From UMGS946 sp048421225 (GTDB taxonomy: Bacteria > Bacillota > Clostridia > Christensenellales > CAG-138), in NCBI GenBank assembly GCA_048421225.1, contig DBFNRV010000111.1:1-27071 (forward strand): 27,071 bases of DNA, in the 5' to 3' direction. Within the stretch, counting starts at the first letter, position 1, and every line of letters begins with the position of its first letter. This document shows positions 6,954 through 15,028 of this stretch, piece after piece. The translations under genes and the position numbers were made by a program. Below the pieces are notes generated by a model that did not search any database, was not told the origin of the DNA, and was given only the letters and a program-made list of their open reading frames with translations.

Positions 6954-9294
6954 ATCAGGATTCTGCTTTGGGGTAGAGCGTGCCGTTAACCTTGCAATGG
7001 ATGCGGCGGCCGAGCATGGCAGAGTATTTACATATGGCGAACTCATGCATAACGAGGATGCGGTAGACGAGCTTAAAGGAAAAGGTATATATCCCACAGA
7101 CAGCATAGAAAGGCTCAAAGAAGGGGATGTGCTTGTTATACGTTCACATGGCGCGTCTCCTGAAATATATAAACTATGCGAAGAGATGAAGCTTGTAGTA
7201 GTCGACGCCACATGCCCCTTTGTAAGAAGAATACATAGGATAGTGTCTGAACAATATAAAAAAGGATACAAAGTTGTTATTGCGGGAGAGAAGACACATC
7301 CTGAAACGATTGGGATAAACGGATGGTGCGAAAACAGCGCGTATTTCGTAAAGACGCCGGACGAGTTGAACGTGTTGCCTGATGGATTCAGAAACTTATG
7401 TCTGGTAGCGCAGACCACCTTTTCCGTTGAAACTTATAAGGCTATTGCCGAAGGAATGAAGCGGAGGTTTTATGATGTTCATGTATTTAATACAATATGC
7501 GACGTCACAGTAAAACGCCAGAAGGAGGCTGAGCGGCTGTCCAAAATATGCGATGTTATGATAGTGATAGGCGGAACTAACAGCTCGAATACAAAAAAAC
7601 TTGCCGGTATTTGCAAAAAACATGGCAAAAAAGTACATTCCATAGCAAAACCTTGTCAACTTGTACTTGAAAAGTTTGATTGTAATGATATAATAGGTGT
7701 TGTTGCAGGCGCGTCAACGCCTCATCGGATGATTAGGGAGGTTATAACCAGAATGAGCGAAATGGAAAAGACGATGGCTGAATGCCCGAAAGAGCAGGTC
7801 AGTGAGGTAAAAGCTGAAGATACAGCTACCGTCACAGAGCCCACCGCAGCGGAACCCGCTGTATCGACTGAACCTATTGTCACAGAGCCTGATCAGGCTC
7901 AAGCCGACACGGCCGAATCCTCGTTCGCCGAAGCGTTTGAGAAAACTCTTGTACGCATAAGAAACGGACAGTTAATCAAGGGTTCCGTGGTTCAGATCGT
8001 TGACGGCGAGGTCTGTGTGAATATAGGTTACAAGTCAGACGGGTTCATTCCTCGAAGCGAATTTTCCCATGACGATACCGTGGATCCGGCAGAAACGCTA
8101 AAGATTGGCGACGTCATAGAGGTTGAGGTACTCAAGGTGAACGACGGAGAGGGTAATGTACTGCTCTCGCGTAAAAACGTTGAGAACAAGAGGCTTTGGG
8201 ATAGACTTATGCAGGATCCTGAGGCTGAAAACAAGATCTATGACGGTATAGGAAAAGAGGTTGTCAAGGGAGGGCTTATAGCCACCATCGACGGCGTTAG
8301 GGCATTTGTTCCTGCATCACACCTCTCAACTAAATATGTTGAAAGCATACAGGATTTTGTTAAAAAGCCCATTAAGCTGAAGATAATTGAGATTGATCGT
8401 AACCGCAAGCGCATAGTCGCCTCCCATAAGCAGGTGTTGATGGAGGAAGCTGAGCAGGCGAAGAGGGAAAAGTTTGAAACCCTCAAGGCAGGTACGAAGG
8501 TAACGGGTACTGTTCGCAGGCTTACAAACTATGGAGCGTTTGTGGATATAGGCGGGGTGGACGGCCTTATACACGTTACGGATGTAGCATGGGGAAGGGT
8601 TAAAAACCCATCGGATGTGCTTCATGCCGGACAGGAAGTGGAACTGCTGGTGCTTAACGTTGATCCACAAAAGGGACGTATTTCCCTTGGGTACAAGCAG
8701 CTTCAACCAAAACCGTGGACAATGGCGGCTGAAAAGTATCCGGTAGGCAGCATTGTTGAGGGCAAGGTAGTACGCATAGTGGATTTCGGAGCGTTTGTAG
8801 CTCTTGAGCCCACTATTGACGGACTTATACATATATCGCAGGTTGGCGCAAGGCGCGTACAGAAGGTTGAAGATGAGCTGAACGTAGGCGATATGGTTCG
8901 CTGCAAGGTTCTTGAAGTCAATCCCGAGGCAAAGCGCATAAGCTTGAGCCGCCGTGACGTAATACTTGAGGAAAACCCCGAATTGGTAGCTGAACTGGCA
9001 AAAGAGCGGGAAGAGCGGGCCAAGATGGCGCGTGAGAGAGCTGACAGAAGGGCTCAGATAGAGCAACAGAAACAGCAGCAGCCCGCCGCTTCTCAGCAGC
9101 GCGAGCGTACCGCTCCAGAGCATAGGGAACGCCGCGAACGTCCGTCAAGCGAGCCGAGGAACAATGAGAAGAGGCCCGAGCGCGAGCGCCGTCCGCGCCG
9201 CGAGGATGCGGATTACGAACTTCCGCCGGTAGAACAGGCTACAACATCGCTTGCATCGCTGTTTTCGGGTTTTGACGCTGGAGAAGATGAATAA
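6931..9294 (+). CDS. ispH: IspH – ribosomal protein S1 fusion (HMBPP reductase with four S1 domains)
   Basis: 787-aa bifunctional protein. Residues about 1-280 are IspH, the iron-sulfur enzyme of the last step of the MEP isoprenoid pathway; the cluster cysteines Cys12, Cys95 and Cys190 are all present, as are the active-site His40 and His123-Pro-Glu125. Residues about 285-340 form an acidic, Ala/Thr/Pro-rich linker. Four S1 RNA-binding repeats then span about 345-680, the third and fourth being the best conserved. The last 100 residues are an Arg/Glu/Gln-rich disordered tail. The start is a TTG at 6931 inside the end of plsC, supported by GGAGG at 6920-6924 with a 6-base gap. This fusion is known in Clostridia and is not an assembly artefact, since the frame is open throughout. 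The rpsA half may assist mRNA binding by ribosomes. Confidence 0.95.
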   Translation: MKIIAANESGFCFGVERAVNLAMDAAAEHGRVFTYGELMHNEDAVDELKGKGIYPTDSIERLKEGDVLVIRSHGASPEIYKLCEEMKLVVVDATCPFVRRIHRIVSEQYKKGYKVVIAGEKTHPETIGINGWCENSAYFVKTPDELNVLPDGFRNLCLVAQTTFSVETYKAIAEGMKRRFYDVHVFNTICDVTVKRQKEAERLSKICDVMIVIGGTNSSNTKKLAGICKKHGKKVHSIAKPCQLVLEKFDCNDIIGVVAGASTPHRMIREVITRMSEMEKTMAECPKEQVSEVKAEDTATVTEPTAAEPAVSTEPIVTEPDQAQADTAESSFAEAFEKTLVRIRNGQLIKGSVVQIVDGEVCVNIGYKSDGFIPRSEFSHDDTVDPAETLKIGDVIEVEVLKVNDGEGNVLLSRKNVENKRLWDRLMQDPEAENKIYDGIGKEVVKGGLIATIDGVRAFVPASHLSTKYVESIQDFVKKPIKLKIIEIDRNRKRIVASHKQVLMEEAEQAKREKFETLKAGTKVTGTVRRLTNYGAFVDIGGVDGLIHVTDVAWGRVKNPSDVLHAGQEVELLVLNVDPQKGRISLGYKQLQPKPWTMAAEKYPVGSIVEGKVVRIVDFGAFVALEPTIDGLIHISQVGARRVQKVEDELNVGDMVRCKVLEVNPEAKRISLSRRDVILEENPELVAELAKEREERAKMARERADRRAQIEQQKQQQPAASQQRERTAPEHRERRERPSSEPRNNEKRPERERRPRREDADYELPPVEQATTSLASLFSGFDAGEDE

Positions 9295-9324
9295 GCTTTA
9301 AAGTAGTATTTGGTTAATAATAAC

Positions 9325-9349
9325 GAGCCGGTTATCCCGGCTCTTTTTT
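9325..9349 (+). terminator. Rho-independent terminator of the surE–ispH-rpsA operon
   Basis: 7-bp stem GAGCCGG / CCGGCTC with a 5-nt loop followed directly by six T residues, 30 bases after the ispH-rpsA stop codon. Confidence 0.9.
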
Positions 9350-9411
9350 ACTTTACGGGGACGGCCATGTTATAATGAAAAGCGATATACCTTGCCATTT
9401 ATGTTAAAGCC

Positions 9412-9436
9412 AAAAAAGGCGGCTTTGCCGCCTTTT
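9412..9436 (-). terminator. Rho-independent terminator of ileS
   Basis: On the minus strand a 10-bp stem AAAAGGCGGC / GCCGCCTTTT with a 3-nt loop runs into six T residues, 19 bases after the ileS stop. The stem is symmetrical and could also act weakly on plus-strand transcripts, so it separates two convergent operons. Confidence 0.85.
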
Positions 9437-9455
9437 AAGAACATACTATGATCTC

Positions 9456-12400
9456 TTATTCAGCAGTTTTAATCCTGCTTACGCTCAAATTAACCGTTTC
9501 ACCGTTTATTGTCCATTCTCTGGTATAGTCCCCGCCTACATGCCTTATAAATCCCTTTGCAAGGGTATCATCGGCTATTTCAGCTCCAAAGCTCTCGACT
9601 ATGCTATCTATACGTTCATTGCCCTCATAGCCTACAACGATGTTGTCTGTCACCTCAAATCCCGCTTCCTTACGCATCGTTTGTATTTTGGATACCAGCT
9701 CGCGCACAAACCCTTCGTCTATCAATTCGGGTGTAAGCGTGGTATCCAGTACTACGGCCAGGCTGCCCTCAGTTTCGGTTACGAAGCCCTCACGCTTTTG
9801 TATCTCAACAAGCACATCCTCAGGAGAGAGGAGGACGGGCTGACCATCCAACTCAAATTCATAATTCATATTGCTCTTATGCGTCTTCACTATGATATCC
9901 CCTATCCCTTCTTTTTCCTGAAGGTATGCGCTTATCCTTTTCAAGAGCTTGCCATAACGCGGTCCCAGCGTTTTAAGCTGCGGCTTTACCTTGTAAGATG
10001 AAAAACCGGAAGCGTCTTCGATATAGGAAACCTTCTTTACATTGAGTTCCGAAGCTATAATATCCGTGTACGACTGTGGCATATCCGCCCCCTGAACAAA
10101 CATGCCGCCTATTGGCTGCCTGTTCTTTATGTTAGCGCTGTTGCGCGCGCTTCTTCCCAGCACAACGATATTCAGCACCCTGCCCATATTGCTTTCCAGC
10201 TCAGGATCTATCATACTTCTATCGCATTTAGGGTAATCGCAAAGATGCACGCTTTCGGGAGCGTCAGTGTCAATGGAGCGCACAAGGTTTTGATACATCT
10301 CCTCGGATATAAATGGGACAAACGGGGCTATAAGCCTGCAAAGCGTCTCAAGGACCGTATATAAGGTCATATAGGCCGCTTCTTTGTCTGGAGTCATCTC
10401 CTTCCCCCAATAGCGCTCACGGCACCTTCTCACATACCAGTTGGAAAGCTCATCAACAAACTTTATCAGCTCGCGTCCTGCCTCGGTTATTCTAAGGTTG
10501 TCAAGTTGGCCGTCAACCAGTTCAACGGTTGTGTTCAGCCTTGAAAGGATCCATCGGTCCATAGCCGAGAGGTTATCCCTGTTGAGCCTATGCTTAGTTG
10601 GGTCAAATCCATCAATTTCCGCATAAAGGATATAAAAGGCGTATGTGTTCCACAGGGTTCCCATAAACTTCCGCTGGTATTCGCTGACAGCTTCAGCGCT
10701 GAACGAGCTGGGTAGCCAAGGGCTGGAGCCGGTATAAAAATACCATCTTACGGCGTCCGCCCCCTGCTTATTGAGAACATCCCAAGGATCTACCACATTT
10801 CCCTTGTGCTTGCTCATCTTTATGCCGTCCTTATCGTTGACAAGCCCAAGGACTATGCAGTTAAGGAATGATGGGTCGTCAAACAGGCAGGCCGAGATGG
10901 CGAGCAGGTTATAGAACCATCCGCGCGTCTGGTCTATGGCCTCGCTTATATAATCGGCGGGAAAACGCCTGTGGAACTCTTCTACATTTTCAAATGGATA
11001 GTGCCACTGGGCAAATGGCATGGACCCGGAATCAAACCAACAGTCTATAACCACAGGTTCACGGCGCATGGGTTTGCCGCATTCAGGGCATGGGAATGTT
11101 ATTGGATCCAAGAAAGGCTTGTGAAGCTCTATATCCTCGGGGACGTCCGGATTAAGCTGCGAAAGCTCCTTACGGCTTCCAACAACGTGTATATGGCCGC
11201 ATTCACACATCCACACCGGAAGAGGTGTTCCCCAATAGCGTTCGCGAGATATACACCAATCTATCACATTTTCCAGGAAATTGCCCATCCGCCCTTCCTT
11301 TATAGTGGCCGGTATCCAGTTTACCCTTCTGTTGTATTCTATTAGCCTATCCTTAATGGCCGTCATCTTTATGAACCAGCTCTCACGGGCATAATAGATT
11401 AGCGGCGTATCACAGCGCCAGCAATACGGATAGCTGTGCTCGAATTCCAGTTTTTTAAACAGTTTTCCGCTTATCCTTAGATCTTTTATTATTTGTTTAT
11501 CAGCTTCCTTTACGAACATTCCGTCCCAGGGCGTCCCTCCAGTCATTATTCCAGAGGTGCTGACAAGCTGGATGAATGGAAGGTCCCACTCGCGTCCGAC
11601 CTTGGCGTCCTGTTCACCGAATGCGGGGGCGATATGGACTATGCCGGAGCCTGAATCCAGGGTGACGTAATCGTCGGCTACTATTCTGAAGCCACTTTTA
11701 TTTTTCAGATTTACCGGAAAGTCAAAAAGCGGCTCATACTCCAGTCCAATAAGATCCTCACCCTTATAATGCTCAATTATATTAGCCTCTTCACCAATTA
11801 CCGCTCCAACAAGCGCCTTGGCAAGTATCAGGTTTTTACCTTCGTATTCAACCTTTACGTAGTCAAAATCCCTATTTACGCACAGCGCCACGTTGCTTGG
11901 GAGCGTCCACGGGGTCGTGGTCCATGCGAGCAGGCTCGCGCTTTGACCGATTATGGGAAACGTTACAAATATCGAGGTGTCTTTAACGGTTTTATAACCC
12001 TGAGCCACCTCATGGGATGAAAGCGCCGTGCCGCAGCGGGGGCAGTAGGGCACGATCTTATGACCTTTATACAGCAATCCTTTTTCGTATATGGTTTTTA
12101 GCGCCCACCACTCGGATTCGATATAGTTGTTGTCATAGGTTATGTATGGGTTTTCCATATCCGCCCAATAGCCTACGCGGTCGCTCATCTGCTCCCATTC
12201 GGCCTTATATTTCCATACGGACTCCTTGCACTTCTCGATGAATGCCTCAACGCCATATTCTTCAATCTGATCCTTGCTGTCAAGGCCAAGCGCTTTTTCA
12301 ACCTCAAGCTCTACAGGGAGGCCATGGGTGTCCCAGCCGGCCTTACGCAATACGTCATACCCCTTCATAGTCTTAAAACGCGGAATTATATCCTTCATGC

Positions 12401-12587
12401 TTCTTGTAAGAACATGGCCGATATGAGGCTTGCCGTTAGCGGTAGGCGGACCGTCGAAAAAGGTGTATGGTTCATCGCCTTTCCTCTGAGCGGCGCTTTT
12501 TTCAAAGATACGGTTTTCCTTCCAGAATTTAAGCGTATCCTTCTCGCGTGAAACGAAGTCCAGCGAGGTGTCTACTTTTTTGTACAT
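9456..12587 (-). CDS. ileS: Isoleucyl-tRNA synthetase, long type II form
   Basis: 1043-aa class I synthetase that charges tRNA-Ile. The HIGH motif is at residues 55-58 within GPPTANGKPHIGHVL, and KMSKHKGN begins at about residue 590. The C-terminal anticodon-binding and zinc-site regions follow, giving a length near 1040 rather than the 920-940 aa of common bacterial IleS. The length and the GPPTANGKP form of the first motif match the type II (eukaryote-like, IleS2) lineage, known for tolerance to mupirocin. I chose ATG 12587: it has AAGGAG at 12603-12598 with an 8-base gap, whereas the upstream in-frame GTG at 12596 lies inside that ribosome site. Expression is controlled by the T-box leader upstream. 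Confidence 0.97.
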   Translation of the reverse strand: MYKKVDTSLDFVSREKDTLKFWKENRIFEKSAAQRKGDEPYTFFDGPPTANGKPHIGHVLTRSMKDIIPRFKTMKGYDVLRKAGWDTHGLPVELEVEKALGLDSKDQIEEYGVEAFIEKCKESVWKYKAEWEQMSDRVGYWADMENPYITYDNNYIESEWWALKTIYEKGLLYKGHKIVPYCPRCGTALSSHEVAQGYKTVKDTSIFVTFPIIGQSASLLAWTTTPWTLPSNVALCVNRDFDYVKVEYEGKNLILAKALVGAVIGEEANIIEHYKGEDLIGLEYEPLFDFPVNLKNKSGFRIVADDYVTLDSGSGIVHIAPAFGEQDAKVGREWDLPFIQLVSTSGIMTGGTPWDGMFVKEADKQIIKDLRISGKLFKKLEFEHSYPYCWRCDTPLIYYARESWFIKMTAIKDRLIEYNRRVNWIPATIKEGRMGNFLENVIDWCISRERYWGTPLPVWMCECGHIHVVGSRKELSQLNPDVPEDIELHKPFLDPITFPCPECGKPMRREPVVIDCWFDSGSMPFAQWHYPFENVEEFHRRFPADYISEAIDQTRGWFYNLLAISACLFDDPSFLNCIVLGLVNDKDGIKMSKHKGNVVDPWDVLNKQGADAVRWYFYTGSSPWLPSSFSAEAVSEYQRKFMGTLWNTYAFYILYAEIDGFDPTKHRLNRDNLSAMDRWILSRLNTTVELVDGQLDNLRITEAGRELIKFVDELSNWYVRRCRERYWGKEMTPDKEAAYMTLYTVLETLCRLIAPFVPFISEEMYQNLVRSIDTDAPESVHLCDYPKCDRSMIDPELESNMGRVLNIVVLGRSARNSANIKNRQPIGGMFVQGADMPQSYTDIIASELNVKKVSYIEDASGFSSYKVKPQLKTLGPRYGKLLKRISAYLQEKEGIGDIIVKTHKSNMNYEFELDGQPVLLSPEDVLVEIQKREGFVTETEGSLAVVLDTTLTPELIDEGFVRELVSKIQTMRKEAGFEVTDNIVVGYEGNERIDSIVESFGAEIADDTLAKGFIRHVGGDYTREWTINGETVNLSVSRIKTAE

Positions 12588-12603
12588 GCAATGCACTCCT
12601 TTT

Positions 12604-12935
12604 AAATATTATATTGGTCCAAAGCCGGAGTTTAAATTAAAAGGCCTTTCGTCCATATATAATTTAGGACGAAAGACCCATAAAAGGCTTCCGCGGTACC
12701 ACCCATATTGGCATAACCTGCCCGCTTTATCGCGTACGTCACATACGCATCCTCTGTAACGTGAGGAAACGTTGCCGCTTACTATCTAACAAAACATATC
12801 CTTTCAGCGGTAAACTCATGGGTGATGCATTTGTTTCTCAACCTTCCCGCTACCTTTCACCATACGTAGCTCGCTCTGGGCTGTTGAGAAGATGTCTGTC
12901 CCAATCGCAGCTTTGACCATATGAACTTACTGTTT
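12604..12935 (-). ncRNA. T-box leader (tRNA-Ile responsive)
   Basis: A T-box riboswitch upstream of ileS senses uncharged tRNA-Ile and lets transcription continue when isoleucine is short. The conserved T-box sequence GGGTGGTACCGCGG reads on the minus strand at 12704-12691 and contains the TGG needed to pair with the tRNA NCCA end. Farther upstream the AGAGCGAGC and GGTGAAAGG elements of Stem I are visible, then GCATCACCC, in which ATC at 12826-12824 is the likely specifier codon for isoleucine. The terminator follows at 12678-12640. The specifier agrees with the downstream gene, which strengthens both calls. Exact RNA ends are inferred from the promoter and the ileS ribosome site. Confidence 0.93.
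12640..12678 (-). terminator. T-box regulated terminator
   Basis: On the minus strand the stem CTTTCGTCC / GGACGAAAG with a 12-nt AT-rich loop is followed by CTTTTAATTT. It sits just 3' of the T-box sequence, as expected for the terminator half of a T-box switch. Confidence 0.85.
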
Positions 12936-12938
12936 CGC

Positions 12939-12967
12939 ATTATACCGTATGTTTTTCTTTTTGTAAA
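12939..12967 (-). promoter_or_regulatory. Promoter of the ileS T-box transcript
   Basis: On the minus strand TTTACA (12967-12962) and TATAAT (12944-12939) are separated by 17 bp. The predicted start falls just ahead of Stem I of the T-box leader. Confidence 0.75.
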
Positions 12968-13026
12968 GTGCTAAAGTTAAAGCAATAATGTGAAAAAATA
13001 GCTATGCATACATTATGGAGCATATC

Positions 13027-13054
13027 TTGACGAAACATGTATTTATGTTATAAT
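13027..13054 (+). promoter_or_regulatory. Promoter of the GntR-family gene
   Basis: TTGACG at 13027-13032 and TATAAT at 13049-13054, 16-bp spacer, 45 bases before the start codon. A second TTTGACGT at 13058-13065 repeats the -35 word; it could be part of an autoregulatory site, but I see no clean palindrome. Confidence 0.65.
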
Positions 13055-13099
13055 ATATTTGACGTAAAAAAATGATGTAACTAAAGGAGTGTAATTTTT

Positions 13100-13771
13100 A
13101 TGGAACTGAAGAGAATCGCTGACGAAATGCAGCCAAGGACAATGGCGGCCAGAGATTGGGTATTCCAGGTTATTCGTACCGCTATTGTTAGGGGTGTATT
13201 GCCGGGAGGTATGCCTTTACGTCAGGATGAGATTTCAGCTGCGCTTAATGTCAGCCATATACCCGTGCGCGAGGCGTTCAGGCAGCTAGAGGCGCAGGGA
13301 CTTGTAAGGATTTACCCAAACAGGGGCGCAATAGTTACAAAGCTAAACAGGGGCGAAATGGCCAACATTATGGATACCCGCATAATGCTTGAGCTTGGGG
13401 CTATCAGAGCGGCTCTTCCGCGTATGACTGATGAACTGCTTGATGAAGCTGGAAAGCTTTTGGAAAAATCCGTTGAAGAGACTGACCAGCATAAATTGGA
13501 GGATCTCAACCTTAAGTTTCATCTCATGCTCTACGGCCCCGCTGAAAACCAGGTTCTGTTCCAGCTTATTGACCAGCTTCATGCAAATGTCGACAGGTAT
13601 ATAAGAAGGTTTTATACGCTTTCCGATCGTGTCGAGAGGTCGCTTGAAGATCATCAAAAGCTATTGGACGCCTGCCGCAAACGTGATACTGTACTTGCGG
13701 ACGCAGTCCTGCGCACTCATTTGGAGTATGCAAAAGAGCAGCTAATGAATCTGCCGTCTGAGACGGACTAA
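13100..13771 (+). CDS. GntR-family transcriptional regulator, FCD domain
   Basis: 223-aa DNA-binding regulator of the FadR subfamily. The N-terminal winged helix covers about residues 18-80, with the recognition region LRQDEISAALNVSHIPVREAFRQLEAQGLV, which is typical of GntR proteins. An all-helical FCD ligand-binding domain follows at about 90-215, with candidate metal-ligand residues in DLNLKFHLM and in the C-terminal THLEYAKEQL. FCD regulators usually respond to carboxylic acids or sugar acids, but the ligand cannot be read here. It has its own promoter and an AAAGGAG ribosome site. The next gene downstream is a BMP-family lipoprotein 134 bp away, which could be a target; no catabolic genes are adjacent. 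Confidence 0.93.
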   Translation: MELKRIADEMQPRTMAARDWVFQVIRTAIVRGVLPGGMPLRQDEISAALNVSHIPVREAFRQLEAQGLVRIYPNRGAIVTKLNRGEMANIMDTRIMLELGAIRAALPRMTDELLDEAGKLLEKSVEETDQHKLEDLNLKFHLMLYGPAENQVLFQLIDQLHANVDRYIRRFYTLSDRVERSLEDHQKLLDACRKRDTVLADAVLRTHLEYAKEQLMNLPSETD

Positions 13772-13809
13772 AAATTATAACGCTGATTCATCTACTGAAT
13801 TCTTTATTG

Positions 13810-13848
13810 GGTTTACGCTGATTGATTATGATACGGTGTAAACCTACT
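13810..13848 (+). terminator. Possible terminator or operator hairpin after the GntR gene
   Basis: GGTTTACGC pairs with GTGTAAACC across an AT-rich loop, and TACTTTT follows. The stem is decent but includes wobble pairs and a long loop, so it may instead be a protein-binding palindrome in front of the lipoprotein gene. Confidence 0.35.
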
Positions 13849-13908
13849 TTTGGTGAACATTCCTCTTAGCGGGGATACAATCTTAATGCTTAAGTTTGGA
13901 GGTAATTG

Positions 13909-14895
13909 GTGAAAAGAACAATATGCGCACTGGTTGCCATAATCATTATATGTTCATTCGTTTCTTGCAAACCATCCAGTAAGGATGGCGGCAATATAAA
14001 GGTGACAGCAGTTACTGTTGGAGAACTTGGAGGGTCGGTTTATACTGATTCTATACATGTTAGCCTGGAGCGCCTTGCTCAGGACTATGCCATCGCTCCT
14101 TTGTTTATAGATTGTGAAGGCAATGCTGAAACTTACGAATATAAGCTTATGGAGGCGGCTGAGAGCTCAGATTTCGTAATTGCCGTCGACACTCAGCTAC
14201 GTGAATATGTCGTTTCCGCCGCGCGGCAGAATCCAGAAACAAAATTTGTATATATTGACGGTGATATATGCGATAATAATATAATTTCTGTTGCGTTTGC
14301 CAAAGATGAGGGGGTATTTCTGGCTGGGTACATTGCTTCAAAGATGAGCAAAACTGGTAAGATAGGGATTGTTGCAGGCGGAGATAAATCTATAATGAAT
14401 GAACTTATGGAGAGTTATGATAATGGCGCTAAACACGCGAATCCTAATATAACGGTTATGGAGACATATATGAATGAGCCCGACAGTGTCGGTGATGCAA
14501 AGGAGATGGCGCTTTCATTATATGATCAAGGTTGCGACGTAGTGCTTAATTTAGCTGACAGAGGCGGACAGGGGGTGTTTGACGCCGCTCAGGAAACCAG
14601 AAATTACGCTATAGGGTTTGGTATAGACCAGAGGCATATAAACCCGGATGCAATAATATGTTCCATGGTTAACCAGGCAGGCCCTTCAGTTTATAATATA
14701 GTATCCGCCTACATCGCCGAGGGGATCTGGAACGGCGGAGAGATTTGGAATGCAAATGTTAAAAATGAACTCGTAGATATTTCATATGGAGAAGAGGGTA
14801 CGATTCAAATTGTAGATGATTATATCAAGGACGAGGTTGATGCGTTAAAGAAGCTGCTTGCTTCGGGCGAGATTGTGGCAAGGACGCCCCAATAA
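13909..14895 (+). CDS. BMP/PnrA-family substrate-binding lipoprotein
   Basis: 328-aa lipoprotein of the BMP (basic membrane protein, PnrA/Med-like) family of periplasmic-type binding proteins, which in known cases bind nucleosides or related small molecules for ABC import. Residues 1-20 form a lipoprotein signal with lipobox FVSC, the Cys being the lipidation site. The family features YIDGDICDNNIISVAFAKDEGVFLAGYIASKMSKTGKIG and a C-terminal FGIDQRHINPDAIICSMV segment are clear. I prefer GTG 13909, 6 bases after GGAGG, over the TTG at 13906. No ABC ATPase or permease gene lies next to it, so it either serves a transporter elsewhere or acts as a sensor like Bacillus Med. The ligand is unknown. 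Confidence 0.88.
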   Translation: MKRTICALVAIIIICSFVSCKPSSKDGGNIKVTAVTVGELGGSVYTDSIHVSLERLAQDYAIAPLFIDCEGNAETYEYKLMEAAESSDFVIAVDTQLREYVVSAARQNPETKFVYIDGDICDNNIISVAFAKDEGVFLAGYIASKMSKTGKIGIVAGGDKSIMNELMESYDNGAKHANPNITVMETYMNEPDSVGDAKEMALSLYDQGCDVVLNLADRGGQGVFDAAQETRNYAIGFGIDQRHINPDAIICSMVNQAGPSVYNIVSAYIAEGIWNGGEIWNANVKNELVDISYGEEGTIQIVDDYIKDEVDALKKLLASGEIVARTPQ

Positions 14896-14955
14896 TCTCA
14901 ATTACTGGCCACAAACATAATATTTTTGGGCAATTCTGTATGACCTATAGCCGAA

Positions 14956-14987
14956 TTGTCAACCGAAACAGGTCTAACGGTTGACAA
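14956..14987 (+). promoter_or_regulatory. BirA operator
   Basis: Perfect inverted repeat TTGTCAACC (14956-14964), 14-bp spacer, GGTTGACAA (14979-14987). This matches the known bacterial BirA binding site form of two 9-bp half sites spaced by 14-16 bp. The right half overlaps the -35 box of the birA-bioY promoter, so biotin-bound BirA should block initiation. Confidence 0.88.
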
Positions 14988-15010
14988 TAGCGGCTCTTTG
15001 ATTATATAAT
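14981..15010 (+). promoter_or_regulatory. Promoter of birA-bioY
   Basis: TTGACA at 14981-14986 and TATAAT at 15005-15010, 18-bp spacer, 18 bases before the birA ATG. Both hexamers are perfect consensus. Confidence 0.85.
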
Positions 15011-15028
15011 GCAGTCGGAGGTGGTTAA

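Noticed and set aside
8326..9123. 265-codon minus-strand open frame inside ispH-rpsA
   Set aside because: Antisense shadow of four clear S1 repeats; the translation has no recognisable fold.
12588..12596. GTG start of ileS at 12596
   Set aside because: It is part of the AAGGAGTG ribosome binding site that serves ATG 12587.
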